Part shown: piece by piece, positions 35,490-43,711 of the stretch
How positions within the stretch are numbered: the first letter of the stretch is position 1
Layout: every line of letters starts with the position of its first letter
Assembly (NCBI GenBank): GCA_030429235.1
Contig: JAUIDB010000017.1
Span: 29,226-93,225 of the forward strand
Direction of reading: 5' to 3'
Length of the DNA: 64,000 nt
Source: Thermoanaerobaculia bacterium
GTDB lineage: Bacteria; Acidobacteriota; Thermoanaerobaculia; Multivoradales; JAIOJS01
The notes under the pieces: generated by a model
Database searches by the model: none
What the model was told of the DNA's origin: nothing
What the model saw: the letters and a program-made list of their open reading frames with translations, nothing else
Position numbers and translations under genes: made by a program

Positions 35490-36901
35490 CCTCTCTGGGC
35501 CGGACGCGCAGGCGGTCGACGGTCGGCCTTTCTCTGGCGTTCTACGCCGTCGTCGCGATCGCCTTTGGCCTGGGGGTGGGGGGAGTGTCGATTCCTCTCT
35601 ATTCGTTTCAGCTGCTGGATCCCGAACTGCTGACGGCGGATTTCTGGGAGGCGATCTACCATTTGCACTCACAGCCGCCGGTGCTCAACTTCCTGTTAGG
35701 AGTCGTACTGCATGCGGCAGCGGCTCTCGGCACGAGTCCGCAGAGTCTCCTGACCCCACTCCAGTTCGCGCTCGGCGCCGTGATCGTGTGGCAGTACTCG
35801 AGTCTCGTCGAGGACCTGGTCGAAGGGGTCGTCGGACGGATGGTGGTACTCGCTCTCTTGCTCGCCAACCCCTTCTTCTACTCGACGGTCTATACCTTCT
35901 TCTACACGCTCCTCGAACTCCTGCTGTTGCTGATCGCGGTCGACCAGGCTGGTCGGTTCTGGCGCGGCCGCGCTGGGTTCGTCCGGGTCTGCGTTCCGGT
36001 CGTTCTCTTGACCCTAAGCCGGTCGCTCTTTCACCCGGCCTGGGCCATCATGGTGCTTTGCGGGGTGTTCCTGGCTTCGCAGGATCGCCGAGACCGACTG
36101 CGCCAGGGAGCGATCTCGATTGCGCTCGTGGCCTTCGTGCTTTCGATCTGGCCGGCCAAGAACCTGCTGCAGTTTGGCTTCTTCGGCTATTCGAGTTGGC
36201 AGGGCTACAACCTCTCTCGGGGGCTCGGGGTGGAGAAGCACGAGTTGTCTGAACTGTTCGGACTGCGCGACCGTGATCGTACCGAGGTGATCGCCGTTGC
36301 AGATCGCTTGATTCCAGACGACTATCGAGATGTCGAGGTACTCACTCAGCCCTTGAAGGGGAAGCGAGCCCCCAATTGGAACCACTACTCGGTGATCGTG
36401 TTTAGCCGTGATCTCGGGGACGCAGCTCTCGAGAAGCTGCGACAGAACCCCGCGCTGCTCTGGAAGAAATCGTGGCGCAACCTTCGGTCTGCTCTCTCCC
36501 TGTCGCCGATGAGGAATCCCTACTCCGGTCGGTTCCGTGAGAAGGCCTATCCGTCGTGGTCCGGTCCCTGGATCTGGACCTATGAGGTGTTCACGCTACG
36601 TCGCCACGAAGATCTGCGGTCATGGAGCTGGTTTGGGCTACTCTTCGGTCCGGTTTTCGTCCTCTCACTGGGAAGGGGATTGCTGCGACGGACTCGGGGA
36701 CGTCGGCGAGCCCTACTCCTCACAGCCTGTGTTGCTTGGGTTCTCCTTCTGATCGCGGCGGTGGATGGGCGCGAGGGCAACCGGATCCGTTTTTCCACTG
36801 AGCCGCTGGTGTGGCTGGTCGTAGGATGGGGGTTGAGTCGCGATGCCACGCCGGCTGCGAGTTGCGACATCGTGCAGCCTGGAGGAGTTCCATTAGCATG
36901 A
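35486..36901 (+). CDS. Polytopic membrane protein, GT-C glycosyltransferase-like
   Basis: 471 residues with about ten membrane helices. It starts in ATGA overlap with the previous gene and ends in ATGA overlap with the next. The first loop reads LLTADFWEAIYHLHSQPPVLNFLLG, similar in position to the DE...HPPL region of ArnT/PMT-like enzymes but without the DE pair, so activity is uncertain. Further segments are NPFFYSTVYTFFYTLLELLLLL, SRSLFHPAWAIMVL and a soluble loop of about 120 residues. The context argues for a polyprenyl-phosphate-sugar-dependent transferase or its partner. Confidence 0.75.
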   Translation: MTSLGRTRRRSTVGLSLAFYAVVAIAFGLGVGGVSIPLYSFQLLDPELLTADFWEAIYHLHSQPPVLNFLLGVVLHAAAALGTSPQSLLTPLQFALGAVIVWQYSSLVEDLVEGVVGRMVVLALLLANPFFYSTVYTFFYTLLELLLLLIAVDQAGRFWRGRAGFVRVCVPVVLLTLSRSLFHPAWAIMVLCGVFLASQDRRDRLRQGAISIALVAFVLSIWPAKNLLQFGFFGYSSWQGYNLSRGLGVEKHELSELFGLRDRDRTEVIAVADRLIPDDYRDVEVLTQPLKGKRAPNWNHYSVIVFSRDLGDAALEKLRQNPALLWKKSWRNLRSALSLSPMRNPYSGRFREKAYPSWSGPWIWTYEVFTLRRHEDLRSWSWFGLLFGPVFVLSLGRGLLRRTRGRRRALLLTACVAWVLLLIAAVDGREGNRIRFSTEPLVWLVVGWGLSRDATPAASCDIVQPGGVPLA

Positions 36902-37383
36902 GTGGAAAGAGTCTGGTCCGTATCGCGCTGCTCGCGGCCCTCTTCTTGGTGCTTTGGCTTTGGCCCCTCTCGGAGGCACGACAGCGCTCGAGCAAAGTGT
37001 CCGGCGTGCTGCGAGCCCAGACCGAAGACATCTCGAGCTACGAGGCATTGCGAGAGGAGGCGAGGGGCCTCACCGAACTCTACATCTTCAAGGCACCCAA
37101 GGATCCCAAGAAGCGCAAGACCCGGCGACGCGGAGCTGGCCAGCTGCAGCGGGCGCAATTCGCCTTGGCCCCGGCCGTCCTCTACGAGATCTGGACCCTG
37201 GGTGAGATGAGGCGACAGGCCAAACGGCTTCCGGAGTTTGGGGTCCTGGTGTGGCCAGCCGATTCCGAGAGGCTCGGCGAAGTCAGGAAGATGCTCCTCG
37301 AGGACGATGTGCGACGGGATCGCAGATTGCTCGAGACGCCGACTCGCCACGCGACCCTTCTGCAGCTGAGGAGTCGGCCATGA
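36898..37383 (+). CDS. Small membrane-anchored protein of unknown function
   Basis: 161 residues. GGAGGAG at 36881-36887 precedes the ATG by ten bases, and ATGA overlaps tie it to both neighbours. One N-terminal helix (VRIALLAALFLVLWLWPL, residues 7-24) is followed by a basic, helical soluble part (DPKKRKTRRRGAGQLQ) and a C-terminal module EFGVLVWPADSERLGEVRKMLLEDD. I do not recognise the family. Size, topology and position between two GT-C-like genes suggest an accessory subunit, probably with its soluble part outside the cytoplasmic membrane. Confidence 0.7.
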   Translation: MSGKSLVRIALLAALFLVLWLWPLSEARQRSSKVSGVLRAQTEDISSYEALREEARGLTELYIFKAPKDPKKRKTRRRGAGQLQRAQFALAPAVLYEIWTLGEMRRQAKRLPEFGVLVWPADSERLGEVRKMLLEDDVRRDRRLLETPTRHATLLQLRSRP

Positions 37384-38777
37384 GTCTCGTCGTGGGCCTG
37401 TTCGTCTGGGCTGTCCTCGTCCTGTGGTTCGTGTTGCCTCGGACTGGTGACTGGTTGAGCCGGCTGCTGACCGCGGTGGCCTGGGCCCCGCTCCTCGTGT
37501 CGGGGCTCGTATCGTTGATCTACTTCTTCTTGCAGCAGAGTGGTTTGTACGGTGCAGGCCCGGTGCGGTGGGCTCTCGCGACCCTGATCGTCGCCGGAGT
37601 GGGACTGGCGATCTGGTCCGCCCGCCGCCTGCCTGGGACCCGGAGTCACAGATCGGAAACACCACGACGTGGGTCGGTCGTAGCCCTGGTGCTGTTCCAT
37701 CTGATCTTGGCCGGAACGGGGTTGTTGCTGGCCGATCACATCCTCCGTCTGACGCCGGTACGGCCCTACGGGGCCACCGACGCGATCGCCATGTGGAACG
37801 GACACGCCCGCGTTCTGGTCCGCGCCGAAGGTGATCCGCGACCCACCTATCGACTGCTGAAGCACAGCCACCCGGACTATCCGCTCCACATCAAGGGTGC
37901 CGTCGTCGGGGTGACACTGGCCGTTGGGCACGAGCACGTTCGTACCGCCCAGGTTCTGCATCTCCTCTTCCTCCTCGGTCTCACCGCTGGCCTGTACCAG
38001 TGTCTGGCAGAGCGCACGGACAACGCAGTCGCCGCGGCGGCGACCAGTGTGCTCTTGGCGAGTCCCGTGGTTTGGAGCTGGTCGACGGCCCAGTGCGCCG
38101 ACATACCGATGGCCTACTTGGTCCTTTGTAGCTTCTGGGGCTTGTCGGGGATCTTCGCCGGCCGGTGGCGGATTCCGCCGCTGCTGGTGGGTTTCGGTTG
38201 GGGGTTGCTCGTCTGGACCAAGGTCGAGGGGGTCTTGCTCGCCGGATCACTGCTTCTTGCCCTGCTCGTCGCCGGGTGGGTTCGGCGTCCCAAGCTCGAA
38301 CGTCGACCTCTGACGACGCTCCTGGCTGCGGCCGCTCTCCCGGTTCTCGCCAACGTCCTCTTCAAACGAGACTGGACCAGTGGCGGAGGCGTCGTGCGGC
38401 GGGTCCTCACCGAGGATCTCGGCGACAAGATCGTGGATCCCTCCCGTTGGATGCTGATCGTCAGTTCCTTGGCCGATCAGGTCAACCCGCTGCGGGATCA
38501 TCCGATCTGGGGGGCCTTCTGGCTCCTCGCCGCCGCGATTTTGATCTGGGGAATCCTCAGTCGACGAGGACCGGCCTTTGCCATCGCCGCGGCGGCCTTG
38601 GCCACTACCTGTCTGCTGTCGAGTTACGTCGTGACTCCCTATCCCCTGGCCTGGCAGCTCGCCTCTTCGCTGCAGCGCGTTCTGCTGCAGCTCTTTCCGC
38701 TCTGGATCGTCGCTGCAGGCCTCGTGCTGTTCGAGACCGACCGAGCAGGAAATGGCGAGATCGGAGAAGCCGTGTAA
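37380..38777 (+). CDS. Polytopic membrane protein, GT-C glycosyltransferase-like
   Basis: 465 residues with about eleven membrane helices, the last gene of the plus-strand glycan operon. A loop near residues 120-165 has TDAIAMWNGHARVL and SHPDYPLHIKGAVVG, which resembles the acceptor/donor loop of the GT-C family. TAQCADIPMAYLVLCSFWGLSG and LLVWTKVEGVLLAGSLLLALL are typical of PMT_2-like proteins (the KxEG segment). It probably transfers or polymerises sugars from a polyprenyl-phosphate donor. Function beyond this is inferred from family resemblance and operon position. Confidence 0.78.
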   Translation: MSLVVGLFVWAVLVLWFVLPRTGDWLSRLLTAVAWAPLLVSGLVSLIYFFLQQSGLYGAGPVRWALATLIVAGVGLAIWSARRLPGTRSHRSETPRRGSVVALVLFHLILAGTGLLLADHILRLTPVRPYGATDAIAMWNGHARVLVRAEGDPRPTYRLLKHSHPDYPLHIKGAVVGVTLAVGHEHVRTAQVLHLLFLLGLTAGLYQCLAERTDNAVAAAATSVLLASPVVWSWSTAQCADIPMAYLVLCSFWGLSGIFAGRWRIPPLLVGFGWGLLVWTKVEGVLLAGSLLLALLVAGWVRRPKLERRPLTTLLAAAALPVLANVLFKRDWTSGGGVVRRVLTEDLGDKIVDPSRWMLIVSSLADQVNPLRDHPIWGAFWLLAAAILIWGILSRRGPAFAIAAAALATTCLLSSYVVTPYPLAWQLASSLQRVLLQLFPLWIVAAGLVLFETDRAGNGEIGEAV

Positions 38778-38798
38778 CGAATCGGCCGGTCCACCGAC

Positions 38799-38804
38799 TA
38801 TAAT
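38799..38804 (+). promoter_or_regulatory. Perfect -10 element upstream of the abundant secreted protein
   Basis: TATAAT lies 22 bases after the previous stop and 131 bases before the next ATG. No good TTGACA is seen 16-18 bases upstream, so recognition may depend on other contacts. A transcript from here would have a leader of about 120 bases. Confidence 0.4.
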
Positions 38805-38934
38805 GAGGCAGGACCACGAAACGATCCTCGAATCGATGCCGGGTATGTACTTGGATTGCCGAGAGGACGTTTAGACGACACGCCGAGGTGGAGTCAGACG
38901 ACCTACGAAGGCATCACTAGCAAGGAGAGATGAG

Positions 38935-39582
38935 ATGAAGAAGACCGCAACCATCATCGGGGCCCTCAGCGCCCTACTGATCGGCTCGGCCGCCATGGCG
39001 CAGAACACCGTTGCCGTCGATCAGTTCGTATGCAACAGCGAGGGTGACTACGGAATGCAGGCGATCCACGACGGCTCGGGCAACACCGCTTTCGTGCAGG
39101 ACGACACTCCCGCCGACGAGGTGATCTACCGCGCCAGCTTCGAGTTCGATCCGAACACGCTGAGCCAGCCTCATGCTAGCAAGTTCATGATTGCGGCTGC
39201 GCTACAAGAGGGAGCTGGTCTGCGGCCCTTCCAGGTACTGATGTCGTTCAACAACGTCAACGGTAACAAGGTCTGGTGCCAGTACGCTCAGAACAACGGC
39301 AACATTGGTGCAAGTGCCAAGTTGGACGTGCTCCCAGGAGAGTTCAACAACGTGATGATCGAGTGGGTCCAGAGTGATCCTGCTCCGGCCGCCAACGGTG
39401 TTTGTCGCGTCACGGTGACCAACACCGGTGGGACCAACTCGGTTGAGGCCAACGGTTTCCGAAACGCTGCCTTCGCAGTGGGTCGGGCTCGGATGGGAAT
39501 CACCGGTCGTGCTGCGATTCCGAACAACGGAACCATGTGCTTCGACGACTTCCAGTCGTTCCGCACCTTGGCTGCTCCGTAA
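38935..39582 (+). CDS. Secreted protein of unknown function, probably highly expressed
   Basis: 215 residues with a textbook signal peptide (MKKTATIIGALSALLIGSAAMA, cut before QNTV). AAGGAGAG lies five bases before the ATG, a -10 TATAAT sits upstream and a strong hairpin terminator follows, so it is a monocistronic, well-translated gene. The mature part has four Cys (FVCNSEG, VWCQYAQ, GVCRVTV, MCFDDF) and many Asn/Gly, suggesting a disulfide-bonded beta domain; ASFEFDPNTL and GEFNNVMIEWVQ are amphipathic strands. I do not recognise a family. An abundant surface or extracellular protein is inferred from expression signals alone. Confidence 0.85.
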   Translation: MKKTATIIGALSALLIGSAAMAQNTVAVDQFVCNSEGDYGMQAIHDGSGNTAFVQDDTPADEVIYRASFEFDPNTLSQPHASKFMIAAALQEGAGLRPFQVLMSFNNVNGNKVWCQYAQNNGNIGASAKLDVLPGEFNNVMIEWVQSDPAPAANGVCRVTVTNTGGTNSVEANGFRNAAFAVGRARMGITGRAAIPNNGTMCFDDFQSFRTLAAP

Positions 39583-39608
39583 GTTCTTCCTAGCTGGCTG
39601 TAAGGAGA

Positions 39609-39640
39609 GGCTCCGCTTCGGCGGGGCCTTTCTGTTTCTG
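39609..39640 (+). terminator. Rho-independent terminator
   Basis: A 9-bp stem AGGCTCCGC / GCGGGGCCT (one T-G wobble) closes on a TTCG tetraloop at 39618-39621 and is followed by TTCTGTTTCT. It begins 27 bases after the stop of the secreted-protein gene and is the clearest intrinsic terminator in the window. Confidence 0.9.
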
Positions 39641-39777
39641 GAGTCTTCTCGCTCCATCCAGAGTTCGTAGATCCCAGAGTTCCCTTGGTGCTTCGGTTCG
39701 CTAGACTTTCGAGATCGGGGCTTACGAGTTAGGCCAACGCTCGACAACTGGAGCAGCTTGAGTGATAGTGTTGCGAC

Positions 39778-41768
39778 ATGTTGTGTCAGAAAGGGTGGCT
39801 AGGCGCATCGTTGTTGTCTCCTGTCGAGACCCAGGGTTTGAGGCTTGCTTTGAAAGCTAGGGAGTTCCGAGGGCGCAGCCCAAGTTGCTTGGCGAAGTTA
39901 GCCCTTGGACTTGCGCTGGTCCTGGTCCAGCTTGGCTCACCTACTTCGGTTGTTGGACAGGAGTTCGACTTTGGGGACGCACCAGACACTAGTATCTCAA
40001 TAGGGTTCCGCTACCCGACGGTGCTCGCCGATGACGGTGCGCGCCATGCTCAGGTCGCATCTCCGTCGTTGTACTTGGGCGGCACTAGCGACGCAAACTT
40101 CGAACGCATCAGTATCAGTTCGACAGGGCAACCTGGCAATCGACCCAGTCACAGTCCATCTATGAGCGCCGATGGTCGATTTGTGGCCTTTCACTCAGAT
40201 GCCGGCAATCTAGTAGATACCGACACGAACCAACGGACAGACATCTTCGTGCGAGACCGGCTCGCGGGCACCAACGCCCTTGCTAGCGTCGACTCCGCCG
40301 GGAATCAAGGGAATCATGTCAGTCTGTTTGGTTCCATTTCTGACGATGGTCGTTTCGTGGCGTTTCAGTCTCTCGCTTCCAATCTAGTTCCAGACGACGG
40401 GGACTCGTTCATCGACATCTTCATTCATGACCGAGTGACAGCGGAAACGACTCGCCTCACTGATCTCAAGGATGACCTAGTACCACATAGGCATCATGGG
40501 CCGGCTGGTGCTCAAGATCCGATCATCTCGGGCGACGGCAACCTTGTTTTTTTTCGAATCACCGGGGTCGGAGGTTTCGGCCATGATCGTGGTTCGGGCA
40601 TCACTTTCCCAACTCCGGATGGCGAACACAAGTCGGTATCAACGGACGGCCGATGGGTGGTCTTTAGCTCCCACCGAGATGATCTTGTTTCTGGAGATAC
40701 CAACAATCAGGCTGACGTTTTCGTCTTCGATAGCGAAACCGGGGATACTAGTCTCGTAAGCGTCAGTACGGCTGGCGTCCAGGCCAACGGTGCCAGCCGC
40801 GATCCAGCGATCTCAGGGGATGGAGGCCTCGTAGTTTTTCGCTCTGGAAGTACCAATCTGGACGGACCCGGAGGGCTGTTCGTTCGTGATCGGGTTCAGG
40901 GGACGACTACTCGTCTTGAAACGGCAATCGGGCATGATCTGGCCATGACGCCAAACGGCAGGTTCGTCGCCTTCTTTTTCGGGGACCAGGACAGTATCCG
41001 AGTTCACGACCGTCAACTGGGAACCACGACCCCGGCGCTATATGCTCCAGCGCTTGCCTGGCAGGTGCGACCTGCAATAACAGACGACGGCCTGGAGGTG
41101 GCGTTCCAGTCAACGGCCGCGGACCTCCTGCCCGGGGATGATGATTCAGACTCGGGCGTCTTCGTGTTCAGAGAGCAGTACCGAATCGACTACGAGTCCG
41201 ACGGAGTTCCGAGTCTCGATGCTTCGGGGACGGCGATGACGGCGATCAGGATGAGACGGGTGTCACCTTCTTATGCTGCCAGATACCAGGAGGGTCAACG
41301 GCTATCGTGGTGGAGTCATCCGGCCCTGGCTTCGTGAATGCCTGGATCGATTTCGACGGCGACGGCAGTTGGGATGAGAGCGATGATCAGATCGCGATCG
41401 ATGTACCAGTCCAAGCGGGGACAAACACCATTGGCTACTCTGTCCGAGCCGGGAACGAGGTTCCAATGACCTACGCGAGGGTTCGCCTCACGTCGTACGA
41501 CACCGGAGGCGCCTTGAGTCCTGGTGGGTTGGCGACCGATGGTGAAGTCGAGGACTATCGGATCAGTGGTACTCCTCTGTTCGCGGACGGTTTCGAGACG
41601 GGATCAACTGATGCATGGATCGTACTTCCTGAGCGGCGGATCGTCGGCTACTGGCTTGCTGTCCCGATGAAGCTAGCGATCGTAGCAAGCGAACATGCTG
41701 ACTGGTCGGGTGTTGTCAGTCGGTTGCAGGGCCAGGATCTTGCGTTCTGGAGGGACCGTGGACATTGA
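39778..41768 (+). pseudogene. Frameshifted propeller/GEVED exported protein with DGFE tag
   Basis: The first frame (39778-41337) encodes a signal region, the DFGDAPD motif, a YPTVLADDGARH segment and about six TolB/PD40-like units (DGRFVAFHSDAGNLV type). At the GGGG run 41226-41229 the coding signal moves to another frame, where it resumes as DGDDGDQDETGV and continues through FVNAWIDFDGDGSW, ATDGEVEDYRI (a GEVED domain) and LFADGFETGSTDAW to a stop at 41766-41768. One extra G would restore the frame, as comparison with the intact paralogue downstream shows. The tag is followed by 49 extra residues, whereas the paralogue stops right after it. GC content is visibly lower here. A decaying gene is most likely; an assembly indel is possible. 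Confidence 0.75.
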
Positions 41769-41789
41769 GCCCGAGATCGGAGTAAACGT

Positions 41790-43676
41790 TTGAGAGAGCT
41801 AAGAGACTTGGGCCCGTGTCGCTGGTCGAGGCTTGAGAGCTGTCTGAGTTCGGCCCGGACCAAGCGTTGGATCATCCGAACGTTAGCCTTGCCGATGCTA
41901 GTAGGATCATCGCTTTGGGCCGGCGAAGGCTACGACTTCGGCGACGCGCCGGATGCTTCGATCGACCCATCGTTCTCCTACCCGACGGTCCTCGCCGACG
42001 ACGGCGCCCGGCACTGGGTTCCCGAGAACCCGACCCACTATCTCACCGGCGATCCGGGTTACGTCATCCAGCGGGCCAGTGCAGATGGGAACGGCATTCC
42101 CGGGAACGACTACAGCTGGAGCCCTTCGGTGTCCGGGGACGGCCGTTTCGTGGCCTTCTACTCGAAGGCTTCCAATCTGGTACCGGGCGATACGAATCAG
42201 GTTTCCGACGTCTTCGTGAAAGACCTCGAGACGGGAGAGATCACTAGAGTCAGCGTCGATTCATCGGGCGCCCAAGGCAACAAGGGGAGTGCGCATCCCT
42301 CCATCTCGCAGGACGGTCGCTGGGTGGCGTTCCAGTCGTTGGCGAACAACCTGGTGCTCGGAGACACCAATAACCTCGAGGATGTCTTCCTGCACGACCG
42401 ACAGACGGGCTCGACGGTCTTGGTCAGCGTCGATCCCATGGGTAACGCCGTCTCGGTCGGTGCGAGTGCATCCGCTTCCATCTCCTCGGATGGCAAGCGC
42501 GTGGCGTTCGCGTCGCGGTCCGGCGGACTGGTGGCGGGGGATAGCAACGGCACCTGGGATGTATTTGTGCGCGACATGGATGCGGGAGTCACGGAGCGAG
42601 CCAGCGTCAGTTCGGCTGGAGTGCCAGGAGAGGGAGCCAGTTTCAGTCCGGAAATCTCAGGCGACGGGAACTCCGTCGCTTTCACTTCCGCGGCCAATCT
42701 ACTGGTGCCGGGAACCAACCAACACACCCACGTGTTCGTTCGGGACCTGATGGCCGGCACGACCTCGCTGGTGAGCGTCAGTTCCGACGAGATTCAGGGC
42801 AATAGCTCGAGCATCAGTCCCGGGATCTCTGACGACGGTCAGTTGGTGGTATTTCGGTCGGGTGCCAAGAATCTCATCGTAGGCGACAGCAACCGGAAAG
42901 TCGATGTCTTTTTGCGAGACCTTGCCGCTGGTGAGACGATCCGCCTTGGGGTCGCTCCTGGGGGTGTGCAGGGAGGCTCCATCAGTTTTGACCCGGCGAT
43001 CTCAGGTGATGGCACTGTAGCCGCCTTCGCGTATCGCGATGATCTTGTGGTCCACCGGCTGGATACGGGCGAGATTGCGCGGGGGCTCCTGTACCCGGCC
43101 TCGCCATCCCTCAGCCTGAGATTTCCCAGCATTTCTGATGATGGAACCTGGATCACATTCGAATCAAGGGCAAAGAACCTCGTGCCAGGCGAGCCGGACA
43201 ATACTCACGCCGACGTCTTTGCCCATCGCTATCAGTATTTGATCGACTATGAAGCCGACGGAGTCCCCAGCGGCTTTGCGGAGGGGGATGGATTCGACGG
43301 CGACGACGATGAAAAAGGCGTTCGGTTCGGTTGCTGCTTCTGGCCGGGCAGCACGGTGGCCATGGAGACCCAGGCCTCGGCACCTGGTTTTGTCAACGCC
43401 TGGGTCGACTTCGACGGTGATGGGCAGTGGACGCCGTCGGAGCAGATCGCCACCGATGCTCCCGTTTCGGCTGGAACCGACACCATCCTCTTTGCGGTAC
43501 CCGCTGGTGATCCGATTCCTCGGACGTTCGCGCGGATCCGCTTCACCTCCTACGACAGCCTGGGTGCCCTTCAGCCGACGGGGCTCGCCGCCGACGGAGA
43601 AGTCGAAGACCAACTGGTGAGCGGCACTCCGCTCTTCGCCGATGGTTTCGAGTCGGGGGACATGACCGCCTGGTGA
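41790..43676 (+). CDS. Exported propeller/GEVED protein ending in the DGFE tag
   Basis: 628 residues from a TTG; the start is uncertain. The signal region is IIRTLALPMLVGSSLWAGE, then YDFGDAPDAS and SYPTVLADDGARHW. About seven TolB/PD40-like units follow, each with a DGRxVAF core and GDTNxxxDVFV, typical of beta-propellers. After residue 490 comes a linker and the GEVED domain (FVNAWVDFDGDGQW, DTILFAVPAGDPI, AADGEVEDQLV). The protein ends with LFADGFESGDMTAW and a stop codon. GEVED and DFGDAPD modules are found in large exported or surface proteins. It is the intact paralogue of the gene just upstream. Confidence 0.85.
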   Translation: MRELRDLGPCRWSRLESCLSSARTKRWIIRTLALPMLVGSSLWAGEGYDFGDAPDASIDPSFSYPTVLADDGARHWVPENPTHYLTGDPGYVIQRASADGNGIPGNDYSWSPSVSGDGRFVAFYSKASNLVPGDTNQVSDVFVKDLETGEITRVSVDSSGAQGNKGSAHPSISQDGRWVAFQSLANNLVLGDTNNLEDVFLHDRQTGSTVLVSVDPMGNAVSVGASASASISSDGKRVAFASRSGGLVAGDSNGTWDVFVRDMDAGVTERASVSSAGVPGEGASFSPEISGDGNSVAFTSAANLLVPGTNQHTHVFVRDLMAGTTSLVSVSSDEIQGNSSSISPGISDDGQLVVFRSGAKNLIVGDSNRKVDVFLRDLAAGETIRLGVAPGGVQGGSISFDPAISGDGTVAAFAYRDDLVVHRLDTGEIARGLLYPASPSLSLRFPSISDDGTWITFESRAKNLVPGEPDNTHADVFAHRYQYLIDYEADGVPSGFAEGDGFDGDDDEKGVRFGCCFWPGSTVAMETQASAPGFVNAWVDFDGDGQWTPSEQIATDAPVSAGTDTILFAVPAGDPIPRTFARIRFTSYDSLGALQPTGLAADGEVEDQLVSGTPLFADGFESGDMTAW

Positions 43677-43711
43677 GCGGGTTCGCGACGGCGTTCAGGG
43701 AGTCGTCGCGG

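Noticed and set aside
43632..43676. PEP-CTERM or similar sorting signal at the end of tagged proteins.
   Set aside because: There is no hydrophobic helix or basic tail after the motif; it is a short polar and aromatic tag.
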